A DNA stretch of 64,000 nt from Nageia nagi (taxonomy: Eukaryota; Pinophyta), in assembly GCA_050084985.1 (NCBI GenBank), contig JBITNC010000001.1:61814001-61878000 (forward strand), in the 5' to 3' direction. Each line of letters opens with the position of its first letter. Positions within the stretch are counted from its first letter, which is position 1. Below, piece after piece: positions 12,758-24,480 of this stretch. The notes beneath the pieces were generated by a model. The model saw only the letters and a program-made list of their open reading frames with translations. It was not told where the DNA came from and searched no databases. Position numbers and translations under genes: made by a program.

Positions 12758-14568
12758 TAGAACTGGCTACTATTGATCAGTATAAGATAACCTCAAGGGT
12801 TTGGTCTAGTTATGTTCTCTACTTCTCATAATAGTAGGTTCCTTGAAAGCGAAAAAGGTGGTGGGGATGTTCTTGTGTTGGTATTTTGCTTAGTATTCAA
12901 TTTATAGATTGGTTCTTATCTATATTTAAGGTCAAAAGTAATAGGAAAGGAATAAAAAGATGAAGAGTTACAGGAAAGAGATAAGTAAATAAATAACTAA
13001 AATAGAAAATTTACAACTCAAACATTGCAACATAGGTTGCAATCCATAGCCAAGATTAAGAATATCAAACTATCTTGCACTTGGGGTCTCACAATCATAA
13101 TACACAACCATAATTTGAAGAAAACATTCCACACATAACATTCACAAAAGCAATAATAGCCATTTTGTTGCAAGATAGCAAAGCATTGTCTATTTGTATT
13201 ATCATATGTGAATTGCTTTTATAGATTATGGTAAATTTTCTAAAATGTCCAACCTTATTAATTTCCAAAAACTAGCTATTTATACAACTTCCCCCTCTTT
13301 GGGTGGTTGAATCTCATTAATGTACATTACTACTAGCATTGAATGAAACAACTACAATAGCACTATTTACATAAATGTTACAACTATGTTAGATTATACA
13401 GTGAACAAGTACTAATCAACATCAACTATTTAAACTATATGGGGATTTGTAACTTTTGGTCAGCCATGTCCATAAAATTTCAATCTTTCTAACATGTCAT
13501 TGATTACTCCTTCCTAAATCCTACATCTAATTAAATATAACATTGGTGTTGATTGAAAGTAGCACTATAGTTGATTAAACAGTTATTTGATTGCACATTG
13601 ATTGGTATGATTTGGTTGTATGCTTTATTAGTAATCAGAGTAATGATGGCTGGTAGACATTATGTTCACTTGGATCAATAAGAATTACCTCTATTATATG
13701 TAAATGAGTTGGTGTTGACATATTAATAGGGCCCTGAGTATCAAATAGTTAAGATGAAGTGGAACTAGGTGTTCTTTCTCATACACTACTCTTTTACTTG
13801 CTTGGCAAGCTTTATGTTCTTCTTTTGGGCTCTGTTGATGATCTGGTTCTTTTGATACCTACTAATTTTAGCTAAAATTTGTGATATCATCCTTTAAAAT
13901 CCCTAAGCTCTATTGATGATTTGGTTTCTTTTGGGACCTATTGATTTTAGCCAAAATTTATGATGTAATCCTTCAAAATCCTTAGGCTCTATTGATGATT
14001 TGGTTTCTTCTGGGACTCACTAATTTTCATAAAAAAATGTGATGTCAACTTCTAAAATTCCCAAGTATTATTTATATTCTTCAAAAGTGGAACTCTAAAT
14101 ATGTACAAGTTTTGTACATTTATGTCAATAATTCGTAAATACTTGAAGGTAATAAATATGACTCTAGGAACTTTTACATACATGACTTCTCTAGTATACT
14201 AGGAGAAGATGACATGATTTTTGGGGACTTTCAACTCTTGGTTACTAAAGAATAAAAGAATGTAAAATTGACACAAGTCTCATTGACATCAAGTAACCTT
14301 ATTTACATAATTCTCAGGTACTAAATAATGAAAAAACTCTCAAGTGACTTTATTTACTACAAAAATGACTCCCGACAGTCTAAGGAAAAGTAATGAGAAG
14401 AGGAGAAGAATTTATACAAAAATATTACAATTCATGAATACTCTAAAAGAATAGTTTTCCCCATAGGTACTCTTATATACATAGCTCCTAGGTACTAAAC
14501 AATGAAATAATAAAGAATGAAGAATAATAGAACTACCCAAATTTTGAGTGTTATTCTAGAGGAATATA
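12758..14568 (-). repeat. E1 5' LTR
   Basis: Partner of 377-2236. It begins TA where the other copy has TG, and ends near 14568. In the coding direction it precedes the primer site at 12753. Most differences from the partner seen by eye are transitions, plus one deletion of about 50 bases near 13628. The LTR carries the transcription start, which I cannot place with confidence. Confidence 0.82.
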
Positions 14569-14750
14569 GGAACCATGTTGACTAAAAATATATTATAGTT
14601 TCCTTTTTATGTTTTACTTCAAAAACTCAAAAATGTGGCCCCATGTATTATAAAAAATCATCATCAATGGCAAAATAATCAAACTCATGTAGAACATTAG
14701 CATCAATCAATAAATCTTCATCAATATCATATAAAAGTTCTATTTGTAGA

Positions 14751-15400
14751 TGTTTAAAACTAATTTATTATTTATTTAATAAATCATATTTTATACTTCT
14801 CTAAAGATTAAAAACAATATTACAAATATCATGAGAAATTTGATATTACAATGCAATGGTATGTGTTATACTAAATGAAATATCATTTATCATGGTTTAT
14901 ATTTTAAAGTATCTTGAATATTATAAAGACTAAATTATTTCTATAAGTCAATTTTCACTCCTTTATATATCCTTGCAAGTTATAAATGGAGGAGTTGGAG
15001 GTTGACATCCCTATCGTATCTCTCTGATAGGTGGTTTTCACATATGCCATACTTTCAATATCTCTAAACACCACCTATTTGAGGATCTATTATGCTATGA
15101 GATTTTATTACTTGTTATACTTTGTGTATGATCTAATTATATAGGTTTCAAGGCATTGATTCCATAGTACTCACATGTTGTCCACATTATGCTTATTTAT
15201 GATCTAGAGCTATAGATAAAGATAAGTGATGAATACTCATTTGCATAATTGAATACCAATCACTAGCTTATCACTGATTTGATCCAAGCCTTTATGTACT
15301 ATTTTCATACCTTAAGGATTGTCTATCATAATAAGGTTCACACTTTTAATTTATTAATTATTGTATAACCTAATAATTATTATAGATGTAGATATCCCTT
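14751..15400 (+). repeat. Family-F LTR, copy c (diverged)
   Basis: Starts TGTTTAAAACTAATTTATT and resembles 26671-27407 in the same order: an AATAAATCATATTTTA block, a CCTTGCAAG...GGAGG stretch, TCTCTCTGATAGGTGG, 'ggtttcaaggcat' near 15150, and 'gatccaa...cataccttaaggattg' near 15280-15320. The 3' end is vague (about 15400) and followed by a weak primer-like TAGGTAATCC. It may be the 5' LTR of the old element that E2 split. Confidence 0.6.
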
Positions 15401-15689
15401 ATAGGTAATCCTTCATTAGAGAGTCATGAATCCTTTTATGCTACTCTTTCTTCCATTACCTAATGTTCTTTGAGTAGCATCACACCAAAATGATAAAACT
15501 AGATTTATTCGGCTTATGTCCCAAATACATTTTTCTTTAAATAACAACCTAGAATTTCCAAAGGGAAGATTCATGTTGATTAGATTAAAAAAAGTACTAG
15601 GATTAACCTTGATATACCTCTTGAACTCTTTGTACCTCATCCACATGATAGAATAAAAATGAATGAATAAGATTCTGAATCTATTAATT

Positions 15690-16495
15690 CTAGTTATCAA
15701 ATGAACATCATTGGCCAAACACCTAATTAGTTTGACATTTACTTTGGTGGTGATGATTTTGAAAATGTAAATCAAGAAATTTATATTGGTACATTTAAAA
15801 TTTTTAAATATTCAAGTGATGATCTAGATCTTATTCCTAAAAACAATAAATCTATAAAGAAATTGATGGCTCATACTGATCAAATGGAATATTTGGTTAC
15901 TAATAATGTTTAAGCCATTATGGAAATTTTGATAAAAAATGAATTATTAGAGTCAAAGCTTGGAACTTTGATTTCATTAATTTTTCTTTTAATATGAGAA
16001 TGTAGATATGTAAAAATGGAAGGTATCTACCATTAAAAAATAGAGCACCAATGCCATACCATATCATGGCATAGCACCAACATCACAAAAGTAGTAGCTC
16101 TTGAAACTCCAAAAATTATATTGAATGAAGATATGGATATACATGATGAAGAGTAATTGGAACCTCTAGTAGATTCTCCTAAACAACCAAAAAATAGGTA
16201 CACCTATTGAATACATCAACCAAGATAGAGGTAAGAACATCTTGAGTGAAATTTAAGAACCAAAAGATGTATGTGATCAAATTAATGCTTTAATTAATAA
16301 GGCTTAGGAAAAGAAACTTAATTAGAATCAAGAAGAACATAAAATAAAAATTTATATACTTATGGATGCATAGGAGTTGGATATCTTTCAAACTTATACC
16401 AATGATCAATAATTAATTTATGCATTTAATTTAATACATTAGGAAATATGTGCCCACACTTATATACATCTAGTTCAAGAATATTAATGTTATTT
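15690..16495 (+). pseudogene. Decayed coding frame of unknown product, left of E2
   Basis: On the plus strand a frame is legible with few stops: IYIGTFKIFKYSSDDLDL (near 15780), IPKNNKSIKKLMAHTDQMEY, NELLESKLGTLIS, then after a frame change QEEHKIKIYILMDA (near 16330) and AHTYIHLVQEY just before the E2 LTR. Stops are mostly TAA/TAG. A similar kind of frame resumes right after E2 at 24481, so E2 probably inserted into it. I do not recognise the family. It could be the gag-like ORF of an old non-autonomous element bounded by family-F LTRs. Confidence 0.4.
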
Positions 16496-16501
16496 TTAAT
16501 A

Positions 16502-17166
16502 TGATCAATATATATCATCGACTTACTATATTGTTGTTTATGTAGGTACATGTTGACCTAAACAATAGGTCATATTATTATCTATATAAATAGGGATCTA
16601 ATAGTAAGTCCATATTAAGGATATACATGATCTCATATCTAGTCTTGATGATGGCAATCTTTTAGGTGCCTCTTGACACCACCATTCGTGTACTTCCTTA
16701 TGCAAGCATCCTGACAATTATTGGCTTATATGAGTATGAAATTGAGATCATTGAGAGTTTGTGTGGAGGTACACAATTGGTTCGAAATGAACTATAGTCT
16801 AATGAATACCAATGGTGCCCCTTTATAGATGAAAATAGACCATTGATGCTCCTTTTGAGCATGCAATAGACTACCTATGACCCTCTTTTTAGATCATCTT
16901 GCTCCATGAATTTGGGTGCAAACTTTGTTGGTTATTGAGGCTTCATCACTATCTTCCATTCATTGATATCAAGTATGTTCCATGAGGTAAGTACACAAAC
17001 TTAGTTTTGTTTGGTAATTTCATTGTGATTCTAGTTATTCATTATCTTCTATATCAACTTATCTTGTTATAAATTGCTTTCCATTAGCTCAAAATTTACA
17101 AATACATCTTTCAAGAATGTAGGTATTCATTTATTTGCATTCTTGAATACATTTTATTGGTAAACA
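16502..17166 (+). repeat. E2 5' LTR
   Basis: Begins TGATCAATATATATCA and ends GTAAACA, matching 23811-24479 along its length. It has the TG...CA ends of LTRs and is followed after three bases by a primer-like site. A shared AAACTTATACC upstream (16388 and 23745) leaves open that the true start lies about 60-110 bases further out. A CTATATAAATAGGGAT motif near 16580-16595 is a plausible TATA box. Confidence 0.82.
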
Positions 17167-17169
17167 TTT

Positions 17170-17187
17170 TGGTGAACCCAACATGAA
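17170..17187 (+). other. E2 primer-binding site
   Basis: TGGTGAACCCAACATGAA starts three bases after the 5' LTR. The same TGGTGAACCC begins four bases after the family-F LTR at 27407. The tRNA was not assigned. Confidence 0.6.
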
Positions 17188-17250
17188 TCATAAGTAGTTG
17201 TGGTAAAACCTTAGGGTTTTAGTTAGGACTAATAAGCAATTTTGTGAGTT

Positions 17251-18525
17251 GTTTTAGACATGGATTTGTTAAGAGTATTCTTGTGAAGTCTTTCAAGAAG
17301 AGATCTTGATGAGCTCTTGGGAGATATTCAACATGATGGAATAGAAGCATCTAATCAAGGAGCTAACCATGATAATAGAAGTAACAATGATCACATTTAT
17401 GCTACTATTTAGGGTATGCAAAGATAGATTAACCAACTATCAAGAGGATTAGCTCAGCCAGATAATTTGATTGAGTTTGGTAGCCCTCTATGTGATGAGA
17501 TTCTTTATGCATGCCACCACTAGATTATAAAGATCCCAAGTTCTATAAGTTCAATGGGGAGGGAGATCCCAAGAGACATTTGCAAGGGTTTAAATATGAG
17601 TGTGAGCTCAAAATCAATGTGGATTCAAGATTACAGGCAAAGTTATTTCCTCATAGTTTGGAAGGAGAGGATCATGAATGGTTCTATTCTCTACTTGAAA
17701 GGCTAGTTATATCATTTTGAGAATTGAACAACTTATTTATGGAATAATATAAACATAACATCAAGCATGAAGTCATGGTTTTGTATCTATATGCTATGAT
17801 GTAAGGTAGTTATGAAAATCTTGAAAAGTTTATTGTGTGATTCAAGAAGACATGGCAAAAAATCAAAACTAAGCTCATAGAAAAAGAGGTAAACAATATC
17901 TTCAAGGATGCTATCATATTATCCTTACAGTCTTATTTTATTGATTATACACATCTAGCATTTTCTAATATAACATATAAGCTATTGGAAAAAGAAAAAG
18001 TCCTTATGAAATTAGGGCTTATGAAGTATCGAGATGATGACAAACCTAGGGCCAAGGATAAGCAACCATAATCACCAAAGAAAGATAAATCCATTTATGT
18101 AGTAGAAAAAGTAGATGAAAAGAAAGAAATTCATAAAGTTTCCTATACCTCTCAAGTTTATCTTAAAAGATCTAATGATAAAGGAAATATTATATTCTTT
18201 ACCTAAGCAAGAGGAAGATGAGTTAGCAGAGAGGCCAACATGGTACAAGGAAGATAGATACTATGAATATCATCAAACCAAGGGGTATGGAGGCCTAAGA
18301 AACAAAATACAAAGTCTCATAGAATATGGATTCTATGTGTGTCCTATTGAGGTTAAATATATAGAGGAAGAGCAACATATCAATGTAATTTTCCATGAAG
18401 AAGTGTGTGTAACACTTACAAGAGGAAGATCAAGAGTAGTAACTAATCCTATCACATGCAAAAAGGAGTGTCCTAAAGACCCAAGAAGTTTTGACCTCAT
18501 TGAGAAACTCAAGAATACATAAGCC
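17251..18525 (+). pseudogene. E2 gag
   Basis: Start chosen at the ATG at 17260 region (MDLLRVFL), 90 bases after the primer site. The core is at 17511-17720: DPKFYKFNGEGDPKRHLQGF (the FxGxxDPxxHL block) and HEWFYSL. It is out of frame with the N-terminal part by one frameshift near 17510. A degraded zinc-finger-like block YYEYHQTKGY lies near 18275 where Tat gag has CxYHxxxGHxTExC; its cysteines are lost. The frame continues to DPRSFDLIEKLK at 18520. TAA/TAG codons are scattered through it. Confidence 0.78.
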
Positions 18526-18724
18526 AAGGTTAGTTTGTTTGAATTACTTCAAATTTTAGAACCTTATAGAGAAAAGATAAATCAAATTTTCAAGAATAGT
18601 CATATAGATAGAAATATCTCAATCACTATTTTTGTGAAAGAGATAGAAATATGGAGTAAAGGAGATGTTATCCATTTTCACCCTAATGAAAGGCCTAGCA
18701 AGGATGTAACCTAATTACATCCAT

Positions 18725-19117
18725 CATTATTTATTGAAGTGAATATCTTTGGTAAAATAGTTAAGAGATCATTGATAGATGGTGGGGTAGCTTTGAATAT
18801 TACCATCACTCACTTACTTTTATAGTTTGATCCAGATTTATTACCTTCAAGAGAAGAGACTACCATGAGAGTTAAAGGGTTTGATGGTGTTTTAAAGAAA
18901 TGTGTAGGAATAATCACACTTCCAATCAAAGTAGAAAACAAGGTACTTAAAACACTCTTCTACATTATAGATGGAAAACCTTGTTTTAATTTTATTCTTG
19001 GAAGACCTTGGACAGATGAGACAGAAGGAGTAACATCTACTTTACATAGATGTTTCAAGTTTTATTCTAAAGGAAATGTTTACAAGGTAGAAGTAGATGA
19101 CCAGATAGCCAAGTAGT
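18725..19117 (+). pseudogene. E2 aspartic protease
   Basis: SLFIEVNIFGKIVKRSLIDG leads into LIDGGVALNI (near 18775-18805), the Asp-Gly-Gly form of the protease active site common in this clade. KGFDGVLKKCVGIITLPIKV and FNFILGRPW follow (the ILGRPWI block, near 19000). The stretch 18865-19116 is free of stops. One TAG in the hydrophobic segment after the active site breaks it. Confidence 0.8.
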
Positions 19118-19860
19118 GCAATTATGTTCTCCCTAAGAGATTTGTTCTATATAATGTGGAAGAGGAGGCTATCCTAGCTAAAAATGATCACATTTATAGA
19201 AAAGCATTATAGAGAATTAACATTAAGGATATCAGGTTTGGTTCATACACCATCATAGATGTCAATAACATCAATTTGGAGAGAGACTTGGATGGATGGT
19301 AGGAGGACCAGAAAAAGGACTACCCATGCTCCTTTGGGATCCATAAAGACCATAAATGATCCTCTTTAGAGGAAATCATGAAGAAAAACAAATGTTGCAT
19401 TGTTCCATATTATGGAGATGGTCACGATGGTTAGGTTAGTTGTTCGTTATTAATGTAAGAAGATGAAAGGGTAAGAGATGATTAAAATTGATTTGTTATT
19501 AAATGTGAAATAGATTATGAAGATGTAATACATGCTATAGAATTGTTTGAAAATGATGATGCTTTCTTAGGATCTATGGGTGCTAGAACTGAATATTCAG
19601 CTAGGCATGAAAAGAGGACTCACAAACATTATCTAGATGTGCATGCTTGCTTTGGTGAATCTATGGAAGATAAAATTGAAGTGTTGGGAGAGTTGCCATT
19701 TTCCACACCATGAGAATTAGAGATGACTTGGTTGAATGAAGAGATAAAAGAGGTCAACATTGGTTCTTAAGAGACACTGTGATTCGTAAAAATGGGTAAG
19801 CTCCTTAAGGAACCTTTGTAAAATGAGTTGATTCAATCCTTTCATAATTATTCTAAATTG
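19118..19860 (+). other. E2 protease-RT linker
   Basis: About 740 bases of decayed pol frame. Legible pieces include CNYVLPKRFVLYNVEEEA and, near 19590, YSARHEKRTHKHYLDVHACF. No catalytic domain is known for this part of Tat pol. Stops are mainly TAG/TAA. Confidence 0.55.
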
Positions 19861-20690
19861 TTTGCATGGTCATATAAAAATATGCCTAGATTAGATAAAA
19901 AAAATTATAGTACATAACTTGGTTGTTGAGAAAGGAGTAGTTTCTATAAAGCAAAAATTGAGAAAGATACCTTTTTAGATTTCTTTACTAGTCAAGAAAG
20001 AAATTGAGAAACTATCGAAAGATGGTTTTATTAGACCCATTGATTATTCAGAATGGATGGCCAATGTAGTTTTGGTAAAAAATCCTATAGGTGAAATTAG
20101 AGTATGTACTAATTTTAGAGATCTCAATAAAGCATGTTTGAAAGATGACTTCCCACTACCCAACATAGATATGATCATTGACAATTTGGAAGGTTATGAG
20201 ATGTTATCATTTATGGATGGAATTTTAGGATATAATCAAATAAAATCAAGGAAAGTGATAAGAATTAAACAACCTTTAGAAATACTTGGGGCAAATTTTA
20301 CTACAAGGTAATGCCATTTGGTCTTAAGAATGTAGGGGCCATGTATTAATGAGCAATGACAGCCATGTTTCATGACTTTATTTATAAAATAGTATAGGTC
20401 TATCTATATGATATCTTAATAAAATCAAAGAATAAAGAAGACCTTGTCAAGAATGTAAAAATAGCATTTGAAAGGATGAAGAAGTACAAGTTAAGAATCA
20501 AATCTCAAAATATGTATTTGGGGTATCATCAAGAAAACTCTTAGGGCACATTGTCTCTAGGAGAGAGGTTGAAGTGGATCCAAAGAAGATTAAGGCCATC
20601 ACAAAAATGTCTCCTCTTATGAATCTTAAGTAATTAAAAAGCCTCTAAGGTAAGATCCAAGTTGTTAGAAGATTCATTTGTCTATTAATA
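19861..20690 (+). pseudogene. E2 reverse transcriptase
   Basis: FAWSYKNMPRLDK opens the region near 19863. GFIRPIDYSEWMANVVLVK and GEIRVCTNFRDLNKA, DDFPLPNID and FMDGILGYNQIK (20057-20240) are clear RT blocks. After several frame changes MPFGLKNVGA appears, and the catalytic box reads VYLYDILIKS near 20398 in place of Y-V-D-D, so one of the two metal-binding Asp is lost. RT is inactive. Confidence 0.88.
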
Positions 20691-21240
20691 GATAAGATAG
20701 CTCCTATGTCTCATTTACTTAAGAAACAAGTTAATTTTAAATGGGATGTTAAGTTTCAAGAAGTGTTTGATAGAATAAAAGAGTATTTGTTACATCCACT
20801 GGTCTTAGCTCCATATAGGCATGTAGAACCTCTTTGGCTCTATGTCTTATCTACAGAACATGCATTTGGGGTAATGTTGGCAAAGAAGGAAGAAGATGGT
20901 AAAGAAAGAGTAGTCTAATTTATTAGTAAAACATTGAAAGAATATGAAACTAGGTACACACCCATTGAGAAGTTATGTCAATGTATAGTGTTTGCTACTA
21001 AGAGGTTGAGGCATTATATGATCAATAGCACAACACATGTACTTACTCAAGTAGACCCATTAAGAATATCTAATGTTAAAACCATACCCCAATGGAAGGT
21101 CAACAAAATGGATCATGCTACTTCAGGATTTTGATCTCAAGTTTGTGAAATAAAAATTAGTTAAAGGGTAGATAGTTGTAGATTTTGTTATAGAGTTTCC
21201 CATGGAAGATAGTATAGAACTTAGAGAAGAATTATAGGAT
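20691..21240 (+). pseudogene. E2 RNase H following RT
   Basis: Stop-free pieces 20706-20918 and 20934-21134 cover most of the domain. HLLKKQVNFKWD is the linker after RT; PLWLYVLSTEHAFGVMLAKK stands where DAS...GAVL is expected (Asp lost); ETRYTPIEKLCQCIVFATKR and LRHYMI follow. The tail WKVNKMDHATSGF is the position of KWxxLLSEFD. It has one internal TAA and further damage near 21150-21240. Confidence 0.85.
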
Positions 21241-21249
21241 GAATGTGCT

Positions 21250-21790
21250 TTGGAAAAAATGATAGAATTTATACAAGAGGACTACCTACAACCTTATTTT
21301 GAAGATAACAAGACCATCAATGTTCCTTTTTTAGAGGTGTCAAAACCTTGGAAAATGTATTTTGATGGATCACGATGTATGCAAGGTTCAGGAGTAGGAA
21401 TAGCATTGATATCATCTCAAAATGATGTTATTCCTATGTCATACAAACTATAATTTTAATGTACTAATAATATTGTAGATTATGAAGCTCTCATATTATA
21501 ATTGAAAGTAGCTATAGAGATTGGTATTATGCATTTGCATATTTATGAGGATTCATAGCTGATAGTGAATCAAGTCAATGAGATCTACAACACTAAGGAT
21601 AAGAAGCTTATTCCATATAAAGTTCTTGTTGAAAAAATCCTTGCTTGCTTTGAAGTGTACCAATTAGAAAATATTCCAAGGAACAATAATAGGTTGGTAG
21701 ATGCAATGGCAAGTGGAGCTTCACTTATACCAATTGAGATAGAAGGTAGAGAGACTACTTTCACTATTAGGAACTTGGGAACTCCATAAA
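21250..21790 (+). pseudogene. E2 second RNase H (aRNH)
   Basis: WKMYFDGSRCMQGSGVGIAL (near 21350) carries the first Asp of the additional RNase H; TNNIVDYEALIL corresponds to the TNNxAEYEAL helix with Asp in place of Glu; NIPRNNNRLVDAMASGASL (near 21675) is the IPRxxNxxADAxA tail. It sits directly after RNase H and before integrase, as in Ogre/Retand-type elements. Three TAA/TAG codons break it. Confidence 0.85.
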
Positions 21791-21859
21791 TTGCTAAGGA
21801 GGACTTGAAAATGTCATGTGTTGATCAAAAGGTTGGTTATGAGGTAAGTCCTTGGCAAT

Positions 21860-23110
21860 AACATATATTCAAATATTTGAGGGATAACTTTATTGATGCT
21901 ACACTTGATAAGAAAAAACAAATTAGAACGAAAAAGCTTGCTATGAAATATGTTATTATTGGTGATATACTTTATAAAAGATCATTTAATGGTATTGTTT
22001 TGAGATATCTTCATGATGAGGAGATTGGAATAGCATTAGAGCATGCTCATGGAGGGGCATGTGGAGTTAATTTCAAAGGGAGATCAATCTATGGTAAGTT
22101 AATTAGGATGGGTTATTGGTGGCCCACCCTAGATCATGATTGTTGTGAGCATGTCAACAAGTGTGAGCAATGTCAAAAGCATGTAAATTTAGAATTAACA
22201 CCTACTCAAGAGTTGAACTACGTTACATCACCATGGCATTTCTCAATGTGGGCTTTGAATTTCATGGGTGTTATCAATCCTCCATCTAGTGAGGGGCACA
22301 AGTTTATCTTGTTTTCCATCAAATACTACACTAAATGGGTTGAGGTAATTCCTTTAAAAATAGCTATACAAAAACATGTTATCAATTTCATCAAGGAATA
22401 TATCATTTATAGATGTGGCATACCTCAAAGGTTAATTATGGACAATGGTGTGAATTTTATATGAAAGGATATCAAAAAATTTTATAAAAAGATGAAAGTT
22501 GAACAAAGATTCTTTTTAGTTTATTATCCCCAAGGAAATGGACAAGCTGAAGCAAAAAATAAGACAATCAAGAAAATCTTGGCAAAAATATTAAAAAGAA
22601 TGGTAGGAATTGGCATGATATGCTCTATGGGCATATAGAACAAGTGAAAGAAAAGAAATAGGTGCTACTCCATACTCCCTTGTGTAGGGTGATGAAGTAG
22701 TCATTCCTCTTGAAATTAAGATCCCTTTTTTGAGAATTACACTCAAAGATATTATGAAGGAACCACAACAATGGGAAGTAAGGTTAAATCAGCTAGAGGT
22801 ATTAGATGACAAAATAATTAATTCACTAAAACATCTATTAACATATCAGTAAAGAATAAAGAGGGCCTATGGAAAGAAAATGGTGCCCAAAACATTTGAA
22901 GTTGAGGATATGGTTCTCCAAGAGAAAGATTCTAACACTACAACAAAGGATGAACTTAAAGGAAAGTTTGAGCCAAATTGGATTGGCCTATACATCACTA
23001 AAGAGGTATTTGGTAGAGGTGTATATATATTATCTACATTATATGGGAGATTCTCAAAAATACCATCAATGCTAGGTAGCTAAAGGAGTATCACATCTAG
23101 GCAACCTACA
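21860..23110 (+). pseudogene. E2 integrase
   Basis: The uninterrupted stretch 21877-22464 (195 codons) covers the zinc region, HAHGGACGVNFKG...GYWWPT...CEQCQKH, and much of the core. The first catalytic Asp is Asn (ALNFMGV), DYxTKW reads KYYTKW, and the second Asp survives in IMDNG. The Glu region GNGQAEAKNK near 22540 is legible. The C-terminal part, near 22880-23090, has KTFEVEDMVLQEK and, after frame changes, RGVYILSTL. The damaged triad and the TGA near 22462 make it inactive. Confidence 0.9.
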
Positions 23111-23300
23111 GGTCACCCTATGCATCTGATTATGTAAAAATGTTACTACAAGAATAAGCATATGAATAGATGGTACAAAATCTAAAATGGGTCATTTAAA
23201 TGTCATAAGAGGAGTTCTAGTGCTCCATTTTAGTAGAAAAGAACTACCTATGGTCCTATTTCATAATCAAAAATAGCAAAAATAAAGGTCATCAAATACC

Positions 23301-23560
23301 CCTTGGTGCAAAGTTTTAGCTTCTAAATCATAAGATTTGCATGCCACTTGATAGAGTCTTAGCTCCCATATCATCATTCTAGTTTTATGCCTCTTAGTGG
23401 AGTTTTAGCTCCACCTCTCATTGCAATATGCCTCTTGGTGTAGAGTTTCAACTCTCATACTCATTGCAATACACCTCTTGATGGAGTCTTAGCTCCTAGT
23501 TTTATCATCATGCCTCTCAATAGGAATTCCAGCTTCCATAAGATGAATGGATAGAACCAT
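23301..23560 (+). repeat. 43-bp tandem array in E2 3' untranslated part
   Basis: Six imperfect units begin with CCTCTTGG-like at about 23301, 23345, 23390, 23431, 23474 and 23513, spacing 39-45 bases. Each unit continues with a 'tggagttttagctcc'-like phrase. A single further unit-like phrase is at 23631. The array lies between the integrase end and the 3' LTR. Plant Tat elements are known to carry such arrays there. Confidence 0.75.
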
Positions 23561-23810
23561 CAGTGACATAAGATGATTATGCTCTACACATCAAAATATA
23601 TCAAAAATATGGGTAATTATCATCAATGACCTCTTGGTATAGCTATGGACCCTAGAACTCTTTCTTTTGCAGGTCATCATTGGGGCTTATGGAGCATATC
23701 AATTTCAACTAGGGACAACATGGTGGATGTCATATGAGGGGGTTTTCTTAAACTTATACCTTTTTTCAATATGTTGTTAATCTTTCTTATATTTTTATCA
23801 TCAATATATA

Positions 23811-24479
23811 TGATCAATATATATCATTGACTTACTATATTCTTGTTTATGTAGGTACACGAAAACCTAAGGAGTAGGTTATATTATTATCTATATAAAT
23901 ATGGATCTAATAGTAAGTCCACATTAAAGAGATACATGATCCCATATCTGGTCTTGATGATGGCAATCTTTTAGGTGTCTCTTGACATTGCCATTCAAGG
24001 CTAGGTTTATTTACTTATGCAAGCATCTTGATAATTATTGGCTTATTTGAGTATCAAATTGAGATCAGAGTCCATGTGGAGGCATAAAGTTAGTTAAGAA
24101 TGGACTATAGTCTAATGAAGGCCATTTATGTCCCTCTATAGATGAAAATATACTATTGATGCTTGTTTTGAGCATGCAATAGATCACTTGTGGCCCTATT
24201 TTTCGATCATCTTGCTCCATGACTTTGGGTGCAAACTCTATTGGTTATTGAGGCTTCATCACTATCTTCTATTTATTGATATTAGGTACATTCCATGAGA
24301 TAAGTACAGAAACTTAGCCTTATTTGGTAATGACATTTTGATTCTAATTATTCATTATCTTCTATATCAACTTGTCTTCTTATAAATTGCTATATGTTAG
24401 CTTAGAATTTACAAATATATCTTTCAAGACTATAGGTATTCATTTATTTTCATTCTCAAATACATTTTATTTGTAAACA
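23811..24479 (+). repeat. E2 3' LTR
   Basis: Partner of 16502-17166, starting TGATCAATAT and ending TTGTAAACA. A purine-rich GAGGGGG at about 23737-23743 is the only polypurine-tract candidate and lies some 65 bases upstream, so either the tract has decayed or the LTR starts earlier than the detectable similarity. Confidence 0.82.
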
Positions 24480-24480
24480 A

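Larger units (their letters stand above)
377..14568 (-). mobile_element. E1: Tat-like Ty3/gypsy LTR retrotransposon, degenerate
   Basis: Two direct repeats of about 1.8 kb (377-2236 and 12758-14568) bound an internal region coding on the minus strand. The order in that direction is 5' LTR, primer site, gag, protease, RNase H-like domain, RT, RNase H, integrase, a long accessory ORF, 3' LTR. This is typical of the plant Tat group except for the RNase H placed before RT and the extra ORF in sense orientation. Every coding part carries stops or frameshifts, so the copy is dead. No target-site duplication was recognised: 372-376 reads tctct and the other side ggaac. LTR ends are uncertain by about 10 bases. 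Confidence 0.88.
16502..24479 (+). mobile_element. E2: Tat-like Ty3/gypsy LTR retrotransposon, degenerate
   Basis: Direct repeats 16502-17166 and 23811-24479 flank gag, protease, RT, RNase H, second RNase H (aRNH) and integrase, all on the plus strand, then a 3' untranslated part with a tandem array. The element is about 8 kb. Domain order is the usual Tat/Ogre one, unlike E1. No clear target duplication is seen (taata at 16497-16501, aattg at 24480-24484). Stops and frameshifts occur throughout. An unrelated decayed frame lies on both sides, consistent with insertion into an older element. Confidence 0.88.

Noticed and set aside
372-14573. Target-site duplication for E1
   Set aside because: The five bases outside each LTR (tctct and ggaac) differ, and small shifts of the edges give no match.
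15416-15775. Minus-strand 119-codon ORF
   Set aside because: No recognisable motif; it overlaps a plus-strand frame that looks more protein-like at its 3' end, and composition is that of AT-rich chance ORFs.
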